From assembly GCA_963556495.2 (NCBI GenBank), contig OY747705.1:32533798-32597797 (forward strand): 64,000 nt of DNA, written 5' to 3'. The position numbers and the translations under genes are program-made. Shown here piece after piece: positions 1 through 9,946 of this stretch. Positions within the stretch are counted from its first letter, which is position 1. Every line of letters starts with the position of its first letter. The stretch comes from Valencia hispanica. Lineage: Eukaryota; Chordata; Actinopteri; Cyprinodontiformes; Valenciidae. Below the pieces are notes generated by a model. It did not search any database. It was not told the DNA's origin and saw only the letters and a program-made list of their open reading frames with translations.

Positions 1-545
1 CCTTGTCCCAGTTGAGATGCGTCTGAATGTGGTGGTTTTTGAAGCTGTGACTCCCGCCTCATTCCCCTATTTCGGCCTGTTGGACGGGGGGCATCGACTG
101 GGATGGTGCTCCCAGTGGCTGAACACCCACTGTGTCCTGATATCAACTTTTTACTTTCTGTAACATAGAGAGTACTTTTGTATCGGATCTTCTGTTCCTT
201 CTGTGTCTCTGCTCTGTCTTCTCAAACCCCCAGACGGTGGTGGCAGATGGCCGCTCCTTCTGAGCCTGGTTCTGTTGGAGGTTTCTTCCTGTTAAAGGGG
301 AGTTTTTCCTCTCCACCGTCGCAACATGCTTGCTCAGTATGAGGGATTGCTGAAGGATTGCTGTGGTTGGAAAGTCTGCCCAACCTCACGCCAATGACTG
401 ACGCAATCTGCTGGGATTCCTTAAATAGGAAACTTTTTAACTGATTGGAATGTTTGTATAAATGTATTGAAATAACTTCTTGTTAAGTGCCTTGAGATCT
501 GTTGTGAATTGGCGCTATATAAATAAACTGAATTGAAACTGAATC
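1..545 (+). mobile_element. LINE 3' end (L2/CR1-like), cut by window edge
   Basis: Non-coding 3' end of a LINE-type retroelement. It contains a run widespread in teleost genomes (GAGGTTTCTTCCTGTTAAAG, then a GTTTTTCCTCTCCACCGTCGC-like stretch and TGCTTGCTCAGTATGAGGGA). It ends with CTTGAGATCTG, GGCGCTATATAAATAAA and a degenerate TGAAT repeat at about 517-560. A 3' end of this form, followed by a short tandem tail, is typical of L2/CR1-clade elements. No reverse transcriptase frame is visible in the part present. The clade is inferred from remembered teleost repeats and could be another LINE. Confidence 0.6.
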
Positions 546-1035
546 GAATTGAATTAAATGTAGCATATTTTTGGTCATTGTGTCTAAATAACTTGAATAT
601 GTTGATTTTGGAGGAGTAGGTTTTTCGTGCTTGCTACCGTGTCAGTCCATTGTTAATGTAAAACTCTCTTCACTATGTTTATGGTAGGTTTGAGGGTTGA
701 TGGTTCATGAATTGTACAGGAAGTTCCTAGACAACTCTGGAAAAAGAAAAATTCACAAACCATCTACAGAAGCTCAAAATCTATATAACATTGATGCTCA
801 TGGGTGTATGTAAACATTTGATCAGCCCTGCAAACAAACTCCATAGATTAGGATTTAAAAATGATATTGATGAATAAATTAATAAATACACCATTGATCC
901 TGAACCAAACACACTGAACTGGATGGATGGATGGATGGCTGGATGGATGCTACATGTGTTCAACACAAATGAGCTACGTTGGTGATATAGTATGGCAATA
1001 GTTTGTATGGAACATTACCTTTATCATGTATTATT
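546..1035. other. AT-rich non-coding stretch
   Basis: No coding frame or known repeat seen apart from a short interrupted GGAT tetranucleotide tract at 919-948. Confidence 0.5.
919..948. repeat. GGAT microsatellite
   Basis: About seven GGAT units with one interruption (GGCT). It may be the relic tail of an RTE-type LINE, but no element body is recognisable upstream. Confidence 0.7.
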
Positions 1036-1240
1036 CACATTGAAACGAGCAAGTTGAGGATGCCTCCTGGATGCCTCCCTAATGAGGTGTTCCAAGCACG
1101 TCCCACCGAGAAGAGAAACAGAGGAAGACCCATACGCGCGGAGGGTCTATGTCTCTCGGCTGGCCTGGGAACGCCTTGGGATTCCCCCAGAGGAGCTGGC
1201 CTAGTGGAAGCGGAGAAGGAAGTGAGGGCCTCATTTTTTT
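1036..1240 (+). pseudogene. RTE-clade LINE, C-terminal ORF fragment
   Basis: Short relic of the end of an RTE-clade (Rex3-like) reverse transcriptase ORF. The translated pieces RMPPGCLPNEVFQARPTEKR and RLAWERLGIPPEELA-like text match the conserved C-terminal region also seen in the longer copy near 55.05-55.82 kb, on the opposite strand. It covers roughly 65 codons, with frame shifts at about 1130 and 1200, and has no recognisable tail. It is a decayed fragment with no expected function. Confidence 0.75.
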
Positions 1241-2610
1241 GTTGAAATTTCTCTTCTTAGAAACCAAAACTAGTAGAAACTGCACATGTTGTTGACAGGT
1301 ATCGTTTCAAATTTAACAGTGGTGATGTAGAACAGAAATCCATGCTTTAACTAGTGTACCTTATTATTTTTTCTACTTTATGCATATTTTAGCTGATAAA
1401 ACTAAATTATTTAACTCAGAATGTTTATGTTTTGATATTAGCATAATTCTTCAAATGCAGTCATGTGAATGTATATCTTATGAAAACAACGTTACTATTT
1501 CCCCACATTCACACTTGGTGAGTGATGTTGGGTGAATGTTGCTGCACACGTTCATGTGCACAATTCACAGATAATTCACACTCTGACTGCATGTGTGCTC
1601 ACATACGGCGCTTTCAGGAGGTCAAGTTTAACCGTGTAATGCATTCAGCTCTGTTTCTCATCTGTTCTCCGTGACTCCTTTGAAAGCCCTGATAAATAGT
1701 ATGGAGTTGGATCCGGTGGCATCGGGTGAGTTATACCGAAGCCTTTCTTCTCATCCTCAGGCCCCCGTAGCATCACAAAGCATATTTCAGGGCTCCCATC
1801 ATCCTTGTATGACAGAAAGTTTCCTGGTTCATATTTTAAAGTTCAGGTGCTGAGAGCAGCTACACAGTGGGAGCTGAGAAGGGATGCTTCATGCAAAGGA
1901 ATGAATTTATGTCCTTTAACATCAGTACAGGGAGGAGCTGGTTATATGCTGTCAGTGTGTGTGTCCATTCCCATGACAACAGGGATGAAAACACACGTTT
2001 CCTTGCACAGCGAGCCCATATAAGGGGTCTACTGGGCCGAGCCCTGCTCAACAATACCTTTAATGTCATAGCTCAGTGACTGCTCTTTGTGAACAGGGCC
2101 GCGCACTGCGACCCACACAAAAACTCAAAGGCAAAATGGATTAGAATATGAGAGAAAAGATGACTGAATCAAACCCAGTGGATTGGAGGAGATTAGCTGA
2201 AGAGATTATAGGAGAAATGACACACTAATTACTTTCTTTTGGGGTGTGGGTTGAATTTGAGTGAAAAGGGTTTTCCTTAAGGGAGGTGGGAACATTTTGG
2301 GAAATGCCTTTGATACAATTTTTCTTACAACAATTTTATTCAATACACTTGTAGCACACTCAGAGCAAAGCAAATTATGATGTGATGTTATGGCGGAAAA
2401 AGTTTTAAAGCTGATTCTAAACATTTTTCTTTTAAAAAGAGTCATTCATAAACAGCGATTATGAGGGTTAAACAATTTTTTTACAGTAAATCATTCACAA
2501 GCCAGGAAATTATCTAATTTGGAAAAAAATTAAGATTATCTTTAAAATAGTTTCATTCTTGATGTACATTCAATTTGTCTTTATTAATCATCGCCTTGTA
2601 TTCAGAACCC
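1241..2610. other. No recognisable feature
   Basis: Moderately AT-rich sequence. The short open frames here overlap one another on both strands and show no protein family signature. No repeat was recognised. Confidence 0.4.
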
Positions 2611-2616
2611 TAAATG

Positions 2617-2742
2617 TTTCAGAACCCTGAACCTTTCCACATTTTCTCATTTTAAACTTCATTGTGTTTTTGTTGGTATTTCATGTAAAAAAATCAACAA
2701 TTTTGAAGTGTGAGTACAATGATATATGATTTTCAACATATT
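2617..2742 (-). mobile_element. Tc1-like transposon, left terminal repeat (split element)
   Basis: Matches the terminal repeat of the common fish Tc1 family whose ends read about CTTTTCCACATTTTGTCAC and then TTTTATTGGGATTT. Here it begins CCTGAACCTTTCCACATTTTC and runs to ATATATGATTTTCAAC. The L2 LINE starts directly after it. The other half of the same element, with N-terminal transposase sequence and the right terminal repeat, lies at 5158-5635. The two pieces therefore look like one old Tc1 insertion later split. Confidence 0.65.
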
Positions 2743-2954
2743 GTACATATACAAACATAAAAGTAATGCACTTTACAAATGACAAAAGTCAACCAAAGCG
2801 AGAAGACCAACTAAAAACATAAATAAGAATGTAAAACAGAGTATAATACAGTAAAAACAAATAGATACAGCAGAATATGACAGACAAAAATCTGGAACAA
2901 ATGTTCAAGAACACATATGACAGAACTACCCTTTGAGCTAAACTGACAATATGG

Positions 2955-3759
2955 CTAATTAAAAGCTAAACTAAAATAATACATTTTCAGTCGAGATTTA
3001 AAAATATGAAGCAAAGTGGACTGTCGTATCTCGAGAAGGAGCTTATTCCACAGTTTGGGAGCACAGACAGAGAAAGCTCTTTCCCCATGACATTTTAAGC
3101 GCAATTTAAACAGTATTCTAAAATACAAAGGCAACCAGTACAAGGACCTCAGAATGGGAGTGAAATGCTGTCTCCTATCAGCCCTAGACAAAAATCTAGC
3201 CTCCGCATTCTGAACGAGTTGCAGACAAGATAGAGAAGCTTTATTTATACCAGCCAGGCAGGAGTTGGAATAGTCAAGACGTGAAGTAACAAAAGCAAGC
3301 ACTACAGTTTCCAAAATTTCAAGTCGTTAGTATGGACTTCAATTTTGCAATCTGCCTAAGTTGAAAGAAAAATGTTCTAACTAAGGAATTGACTTGTGTG
3401 TCCACCGTCAGTTTGGAATCTATTTTCAGTCCTAAAGAAGTGACAGCCTTACTTAGTGACACAGGAGTAGGCACCATTGCAGTATCAGCGGGCACACTGA
3501 TACCATTTCGCTTCAATAGGATTGCTTCAATTTTGGAATCGTTAAGATACAAAAGATTTGCAGCCAACCAGCTATTAAACTCATCCAAACATTCTAATAA
3601 TGGCTGGAGGGAAGATTCCAAGTTAAAAGGAACATACATTTGGGAGTTGTTGGCATAAAGGTGGAATTGAACCCTATGTATCCTGAAAATATTGCCATGG
3701 GGAAGAATATATAATGAAATAGAAGAGGGCCTAGGATGGATCCCTGAGGAACACCCCAA
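2955..3759 (-). pseudogene. L2 reverse transcriptase, palm to C-terminus (dead)
   Basis: Two reading frames (3759-3319 and 3314-2955) carry consecutive parts of an L2 reverse transcriptase and need a frame change at about 3316. The upper part has the YADD-type motif mutated to YANN. The lower part has the conserved SRLDY, LQLVQNA, LYWLPLYFRI and APKLWN blocks of the L2 C-terminus. A third frame at 3797-3594 carries GVPQGSILGPLL, so there is another frameshift at about 3720. It is a non-functional pseudogene. Confidence 0.85.
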
Positions 3760-3789
3760 GGAAGAGGGGACGATTGTGTGTCTGCTCGT

Positions 3790-4900
3790 TCGATCACCTG
3801 TTCTGTACTTTTCGTGCGTGGTCAGTTCATTGGTGGGTTTGATTGGCCTTGGTTGGACGCCTGGTCTCGGCGATCGGCGTTGCGCGGGATCAGGATTTAG
3901 GAGCTAGTACAACTGGGTGTTCAGGTAGTGGCTGGGCTTGGCTGGGGATGCGTCCGTCTGCTACGGCTATCGGTGGGGCGTCCCGATGTGGGGCGCTGGG
4001 ATGTCGGCGGTGGAAATTGGCCTGGGGTGGCGGCAGGGCGTGTCAGCCGTTGGCCGGCTGCGGCTGGTGGTGTCCCCCGCTGCGGCGGTGTCCCCTCATC
4101 GGCCGATCCCTGGTCGGGTCCCTGCTGGGGGGTGGGGCGCTCCTGGGCCCCGTGTCTCCGGGTCCATGGCCAGGCCCGTCCTGGCATAGCCGGTAACCGG
4201 CGGAGCACGTGGGCTCGTCACTGCGCCCCCCCCGGGCTCCTGCATTGTAGCTGTTGGATGTTCTCCTGGGGTTCTCCTCTGCTCCTCTCTTGGGGGAAGC
4301 AGTCAGCCCTGTGCTGGTCCGCCTGGGGCTCCTGGGCTCTGGGGGTCCTTTGGACATCTGTGGCTCCAATCTCCTTCATGTCTGCATCGATTCCTGGGAG
4401 ACAGCTCGATGGGTCCTCACACCAGCTATCGAACACTCGTATGGAGAAATCTTATATACACCAGCATGCTCACACACACACACACATAGGAGTGGGGACT
4501 CCGGTGTTTACAGATACAGTCTTGAGCTGAGGTTATCATTACTAGATCTTGATTAATTGGTACAATGAGTTTTTAGTGACATTGTTGTTGTATATTTATA
4601 TCCATTTTTGTGTGATGTGGTTTTGTAGTTCTTAATTCACATTGTTTGTATTGTTTTGTTGCTGTTCCTTTTTTCCCCCCTCTCTCTGCCGTCCAGTGGG
4701 TATGGAGGCAGACTTCAATGTTTTCATGTGCTTTCTTTGTTCCCCTTCCTCTCTTGTATTTTCAACTCACCCTCTCTCTTGACTTTTTTTTCCTTCCCTT
4801 TCTTCTTCATCTTCTTTCTTTCTTCCCTTTTATTTTCCGTCTCCGTGTCCATAACATCAGAAAATAAAACCCACAGCAATTCACAATAAAGATTTTTTTT
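3790..4900 (+). mobile_element. Unclassified GC-rich interspersed repeat inside the L2 copy
   Basis: This block interrupts the L2 reverse transcriptase between the LSAAF and GVPQG motifs. The first ~600 bases are very GC-rich. A short CA tract sits at 4472-4486, and the last 350 bases are pyrimidine-rich. It ends with two AATAAA signals and GATTTTTTTT, directly followed by resumed L2 sequence at 4901. About 50 codons of L2 are missing at the join, so the insertion came with a deletion. The polyadenylation-like end suggests retroposition in plus orientation. Open frames inside have biased composition and no known domain. The left boundary is uncertain by about 20 bases. Confidence 0.5.
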
Positions 4901-5157
4901 AAAAGCAGCTGAGAGGTCAATAAGGATCATTAAAACAAGATAACCCGAGTCAATTGCTAGAAAAATATCATTAAGCACCTTTAAGTAAACAGTCTCAGTG
5001 CTATGCAAAGCCCTAAAACCTGACTGAAAGACATCAAGAATGTTATTAACTTCAAGATATCCTAAAAGTTGTTGATACACTATTTTTTCAAGGACTTTGG
5101 ATAAAAATGGCAATTTAGAGATTCGGAGAGAATTAGAAAAGAGATATGTGTTGATAC

Positions 5158-5635
5158 CACTCTTCCATAAAGACCAGATTTCTAGAGGGTACAACCAATA
5201 GTTGATTTGTAACCAGATTCTCCCTACCGAGCTGTGGATCTCTGCAGCTCCTCCACATTTACCAGTTTTCAGTGCTTCTCTGATTAATGCTTGTTTATCT
5301 AACCTTGCTTTAAGCTTCTCCACAACCATCTCCCCTCCTTGTCTGCTGTGTTCCTTGGTCTTCATGATGCTGTTCTTTAACTAATGTTCTCCAATAAACC
5401 TCAAAGACTGTATTCAACTAAAAATAAATCACACACAGGTGAACTAAATTTGTTAAATCGGTAACTTGTGATGGCCATTGGTCATGCTGGACTTCCTCAT
5501 CAAAGTAAAAAGGGGGTTGAATCCGGATGGGCAGCACACTTCTCAGATTGTGATTTATTATAAAAAACATTCATCTTTTACCTTTCACTTATGCACATAG
5601 TTACTCAATTTCAATAAAACACAAAATTGTTTTAA
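5158..5635 (-). mobile_element. Tc1-like transposon, right half (split element)
   Basis: Minus-strand Tc1 relic. The frame starting at the ATG complementary to 5365 reads MKTKEHSRQGGEMVVEKLKA, aligning with the transposase N-terminus MKSNEHTRRVRDKVIKKFKA of the better copy at 11182. It then jumps to GGAAEIHSSVGRIW, equivalent to the ELQRSTAQVGESVH region. Between 5505 and 5635 the right terminal repeat is recognisable (AAAAGGGGGTTGAATCC and onwards). The region between is internally deleted. Partner of 2617-2742. Confidence 0.75.
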
Positions 5636-6180
5636 CAAGAGAAAGAAAAAGTTATACTCACAGCTTGGTTTAAAATAAAAGTTTTAGCATCTAATTGATA
5701 CAAAATGTATTATTTCAAATAGTATTTACCTCCTTTTTGCTCTTGCAAAGTAACAAACTTTGTATGTCCTTTACTGTATTTAGGAAATAAATGCTGTTTT
5801 AAAGAAGGCTCTTTATTTTAAAGCTCCTTTCTGGAATCTGCTCGAGTGCTTGAGTTCATCCTGTTCTGTTTGTGAGGAATCCAAACTCAAGTAAAACACT
5901 TTCAGAGAAACAACAGCAAGCCACTCAGACCTCCAATCTGACTTTCTGACTTCCACCTCTTTCCACAGAATGCCAGTCTCTGACTGTTAATTATTTGGCC
6001 AAACTGCCGTCAAGGAGCTTGGAGGACGTCTCGTCTGGAGTTTGCTCTCCTCTCCAGGTCTCCAATTAGCCTAAAGAGAAGCTGGTAAGGTAGGAAGAGA
6101 CAAAAGGAGAGAAAAAGGAGGCCAAAAGCAAAACAGAACCCAACAATCAACTAGACCTCCTGGCATCCTTGTTGGGGAAG
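5636..6180. other. No recognisable feature
   Basis: AT-rich to mixed sequence with no repeat or coding signal recognised. Confidence 0.4.
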
Positions 6181-6183
6181 GAC

Positions 6184-6215
6184 GCACACACACACACGTA
6201 CGCGCACGCGCACGC

Positions 6216-6261
<46 letters not shown>
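6184..6261. repeat. CA/CG compound microsatellite
   Basis: CA dinucleotide tract of about 78 bases with interspersed CG steps (CGTACGCGCACGCG) in its first half and pure CA in its second. Alternating purine-pyrimidine of this kind can adopt Z-DNA. Confidence 0.95.
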
Positions 6262-6263
<2 letters not shown>

Positions 6264-6790
6264 CCTCCAATCCCCCACAAAACTCTGGTGTTTTCAGAGC
6301 TCGAGCCATCACTGTGGAAACCTGGAGCTTCTTTCGTTTATTTCATGCCTTCCCCCTCCAACTCTCCTCGCATGCACACAGACAAATACTGACATCCCCC
6401 GAGCTCCCTCCTCTTCCTCCTCCTCCCGCCCCCTCCATTTACGCCCACCCTTCTTTCTGGGCTAAAACAAAGCACGAGGCTGAAAGAGCTCTGAGGTAGG
6501 TAAATGTATTCAGTGACACCGGCCGGATGATTCCATTCTGTGCCAGACCTGTAACATTTGTTTCAGGCCTTGTCTGAGGGCAGGGACGGCGTGTTGGGCC
6601 TTTTGTCCCACATGCCCTCAGTACAGCCTTGCAGTTAATGGTGGCCTTGTCCCAGTCTGCTGGACCAGAAACCAGCGGCCCCCACGAGATGGGCAGGCAT
6701 GGGGGTGCAGTAAGAAACAGGGGAAAGTTGTGAGGATGAGCGGGTTTATGGGGAAGAGGAGCTGCTTAACTGGTTTGCCTATTTAGCTCC
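6262..6790. other. GC-richer unique stretch
   Basis: No repeat recognised. The segment 6500-6720 is less AT-rich and of high complexity, without a coding frame, so a conserved non-coding element is possible but not shown. Confidence 0.3.
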
Positions 6791-6791
6791 T

Positions 6792-6903
6792 CTCCTTTCC
6801 TTTCCTTTCCTTTCCTTTCCTTTCCTTTCCTTTCCTTTCCTTTCCTTTCCTTTCCTTTCCTTTCCTTTCCTTTCCTTTCCTTTCCTTTCCTTTCCTTTCC
6901 TTT
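6792..6903. repeat. CCTTT pentanucleotide microsatellite
   Basis: About 22 uninterrupted copies of CCTTT, a homopurine-homopyrimidine tract over 110 bases. The absence of interruptions suggests a young and probably length-variable locus. Confidence 0.97.
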
Positions 6904-7199
6904 GCAATGTGAGTGGCAGGTTGTCCAGGTGTTTTTGAAGAGAGTGAATTTGATCGCTGCAGGTGGGGGTTAGGAAGCAGACACTCTGCCGCTGTCTGTC
7001 TAAAGAGGCCCCCCAGCATTTAGCAGTGAGGGTCCCCTCTCTTTCTCTGTCAGGTCCTTAAGAGAGCATCTTCACTGGAAGAGGAGTGGAGCTCAGGGCT
7101 GAAAACTAGGCAACACTTGACTGATAATCGGCTAAATGCTGAAGGACCCGAGTACATAAGATGATATTGCAACCGTTTTTATCAATAATAATAGTCTGC

Positions 7200-7475
7200 A
7201 AACTATAGTTTTACACATTTTGGCACATTACAACAAACCTCAATCAGTTTTATTTATGGTTATTTTTTGTTTGTAATAGACCAACACAACAGTATAATTG
7301 TGAAGAGGAGAGAAAAAGAGTCATGGTTTGCAATATTTTTTGTTGTTTTTTTACCCTTGAATATGTTCAAAATTTGGAATAAATGTGTGTACAGTATGGA
7401 GGAGCTGCAGAGATCCACATCTTAGGAGCGACATTCTGTCAATTGGACAACTATAAGTCCTACATTTCATGGAAA
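7200..7475 (+). mobile_element. Tc1-like transposon relic, internally deleted
   Basis: Begins with a decayed terminal repeat (TTTTACACATTTTGGCACATTACA, AATAGACCAACACAAC). At 7397 it passes into transposase sequence: GGAGGAGCTGCAGAGATCCA and ACAACTATAAGTCC correspond to the ELQRSTAQ...TTIS region of Tc1. The bases for the first ~70 transposase residues are missing. No right end recognised. Confidence 0.65.
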
Positions 7476-9735
7476 GTTACTAACAAAAGTCAACAACCAG
7501 TTGCTGGAGTTTTAATTTCCATTAACTCCAACAGGCAAATCTGTCATACAAGGAATTCCTGCATGAGTATTTGTGTCTTTGTAGATGTGTGGTGTATACC
7601 CCCCCGTCTCTCTCTGTGTTCGGCCACAAAAATCAGCTCTTGTGTTGCGGACCACCACTACAAATGGAGCACAGGGAGGATTAGTGGCTCCTTGACCGCT
7701 CCTTCAAACACACACCCAGCATGGCTGCTTCGATTATGACTATTAGATACCCTGAAAATGAGACCAGGATGAAAGAAGGGAACACAGAGGGCTTTTCCCA
7801 GGGACGGTTTTGACCACACGTCCAGCAAAAATGAATCTATAATTCAGAAGCCAACAATGGCCGGAGTGGATTCTATCCTGGAGTGTTGTGCTTGCTTGCT
7901 GAGAAAGGCTTTATGTTTCTATTGCTTTCATTGTGCTCAAGAGTACCATAATAACGATTAGAGACTTTAAAGGCTAGATTAAAGTAAGGATGAGGGCAGC
8001 TCAGAGAGTAAGTTTTTAATGGGAAAATTCCTCTGAATGACACAGAATAGGGAAGCAGGGCTCTATCCCCAATGCCCACAGATTAAAGCGGCACTTTGAA
8101 AGAGAAAATTGAGTTATACCCACAAATTGTATCCACACTCACACATACACATACATGCCCCTCAACCATCTGCACGTTGCCACACACACTGTTAGTAGTC
8201 ACGTTATTGTTGATGCTGGGTGTTCAGGGAAGCTGCAGGCAATGCAAGGTGATCCCAGCTTATCACAGGGGCCTTCACTCCACAGGTGAAGGTGCTGGAA
8301 GGCAGAGGCTCTTTGGGTTATTCATTATTTTTCTCTCTCTTTTTTACAGTCAAACCTGTGTGAATGTACTGTTTTGGAAAACCTCCTGTTTCATGTTGTG
8401 TTAGCAGTCGCTTGACTTCTATTTTACTACTTGCTTGTCCATTCTGATTATTTTTGCTTCTTGCCTCTTACATTTGTGTTTTTATGATATTAATCAGACA
8501 TGAAAGTAAATGGTGCTAAAAGCAGCCGAGACATGGAGATCTCAGATGACACACTGCAGGGTAAATTCACATAGTGTTGTGGTGGGATGGTTGTGAGCCT
8601 GCAGCAGCAGTCTGTATGGGTCAGGTAAGATCTGGGGAGCCGGTATTCTCTACAGCTGAGTGCTGTTCGTGCATTTATCAGTTGTACACACCATTAGGTC
8701 ATTGATTCAAAGAAGGTGAAGGAAATAGGATTATTTGTTCTGATTCGAATTATGCAAAGATGATTATTAATACCTTGCTGAAAAGCTGAGTTAGCCCTAT
8801 CCGACCAAAGTCCATATTTCTGATTATTGCTGCTGTTGAATTTCTAAACTACATGTTTCCGTTTGTGAAGCTGGAAAGAAAAAGTTTTTTTCTTTGCATC
8901 TTTCCCAAATGTAATTATTTGCATCTACTGCATGAAGATACTGCCTAATGAACGGCTGGTGACTCTGAGATAATTGATTTTAGGCCTGTCAAAGCCTCCT
9001 GCTGAAGACACTGTTGGTTTATGAGCGTGTCATGAAAGTCAGGGTTATCCATTATGTTCTCTATTTATGAAGAAACCTTATTCGTACAATCCTCTCTAGA
9101 TAATCCAGAGCAGACCTCAAACAGAGCCAGCCTTCTATATCACCTTGTTGAGCTTTTCTAAGTCTCTGGCTATGATGCTGCTTCCCTAACAGGTGATGGC
9201 AGAAGAGATTCAAAACTTGTAAAAAAAGCTGCATCATATTGCAGCAAACACTGAAGGAGCTACACATTCTGAAGAAGCACTGTTTGCTGATCTTTTAGCA
9301 CCCATCATTACTGTTGCTGTTTCAGACTGGACTGTTGTCTTGGTGAACACTGATGTGTTTGTTTATATTCAGCATGAGATGATTGTTCCCACACCGTGCC
9401 ACAAAGAGGTCGACCAGCTCTCTATTCTTGTCCATCTCTAATTCACTGGACAACTGCAGTCAGAATATTTCTGCAAATTAAACAGCTCTGTCTCTTACTC
9501 AAAGTCCGAGGTGTACAGAACAAAATAAATGGTGTGAGTACAGTCCTCTGTGGTGCTCCTGTGCTGCTGATCACCTTGATAGACAAACAGCTCTTTGGTC
9601 TCACAAGCTGTGGTCTGCTAGTCTTTAATCAACTTCACTCCATCTGTGTCTTCTGGAGTTTCTTGCACAGTAATTCAGGCTGCATTTATCTTACCTGGCT
9701 CATCAGTACTTGGCCCAGTGTTCTCTTTAATGTTG
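7476..9735. other. No recognisable feature
   Basis: Mixed unique-looking sequence. A 118-codon frame at 7383-7739 starts in the Tc1 relic and shows no family signature beyond it. No RNA gene seen. Confidence 0.4.
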
Positions 9736-9740
9736 CTCTT

Positions 9741-9803
9741 GAGTGTGTGTGCGTGTGTGCGTGTGTGTGTGCGTGTGTGCGTGTGTGTGTGCGTGTGTGT
9801 GTG
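9741..9803. repeat. GTGTGC microsatellite
   Basis: TG-rich tract with regular TGCG interruptions, about 63 bases long. Confidence 0.95.
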
Positions 9804-9814
9804 CCAATGGAGGT

Positions 9815-9946
9815 TGGGGGGAGGGGGGTATAATTGTGATCATGCTATTCAATCTGTGGGGGAGGGATAGGAATGTGGTTTATGTGGGGTCATTTTAATC
9901 TGTAAAGCACTTTGAGTTGCAATGTTTGTATGAAAAGCGCTTTATA
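9815..9946 (+). mobile_element. LINE 3' tail, interrupted by Tc1
   Basis: The piece ending TGTAAAGCACTTTGAG...AAAAGCGCTTTATA is continued at 11547 with AAATAAAGTTTGATTGATTG, so one LINE-type tail is split by the Tc1 element. A second, inverted copy of the same tail is at 51150-51236. The clade is not certain; L2/CR1-like is the best guess. Confidence 0.7.

Larger units (their letters stand above)
2743..5157 (-). mobile_element. L2-clade LINE, 5'-truncated, inserted in Tc1
   Basis: Retrotransposon copy read on the minus strand. Reverse transcriptase pieces in order: SKLPFLSKVLEK and LMILIDLSAAF (about 5140-4905), then after an interruption GVPQGSILGPLL (3760-3725), FHLYANNSQMYVP, and the C-terminal region with TSRLDYSNSCLAGI and AFSVCAPKLWNKL (3300-3020). 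The endonuclease half is missing, which is normal 5' truncation. The catalytic YADD box reads YANN here, so the enzyme is dead even apart from its frameshifts. The 5' boundary at about 5157 abuts Tc1 sequence. Confidence 0.85.

Noticed and set aside
3843..4530. 200-codon plus-strand frame and several overlapping GC-rich frames
   Set aside because: All frames on both strands are open because of GC richness; composition is biased (W, G, P, R) and no domain appears. Treated as part of the inserted repeat.
9396..9833. 145-codon plus-strand frame ending in CVCACVCAC
   Set aside because: The end is microsatellite and the rest has no family signature or codon bias.
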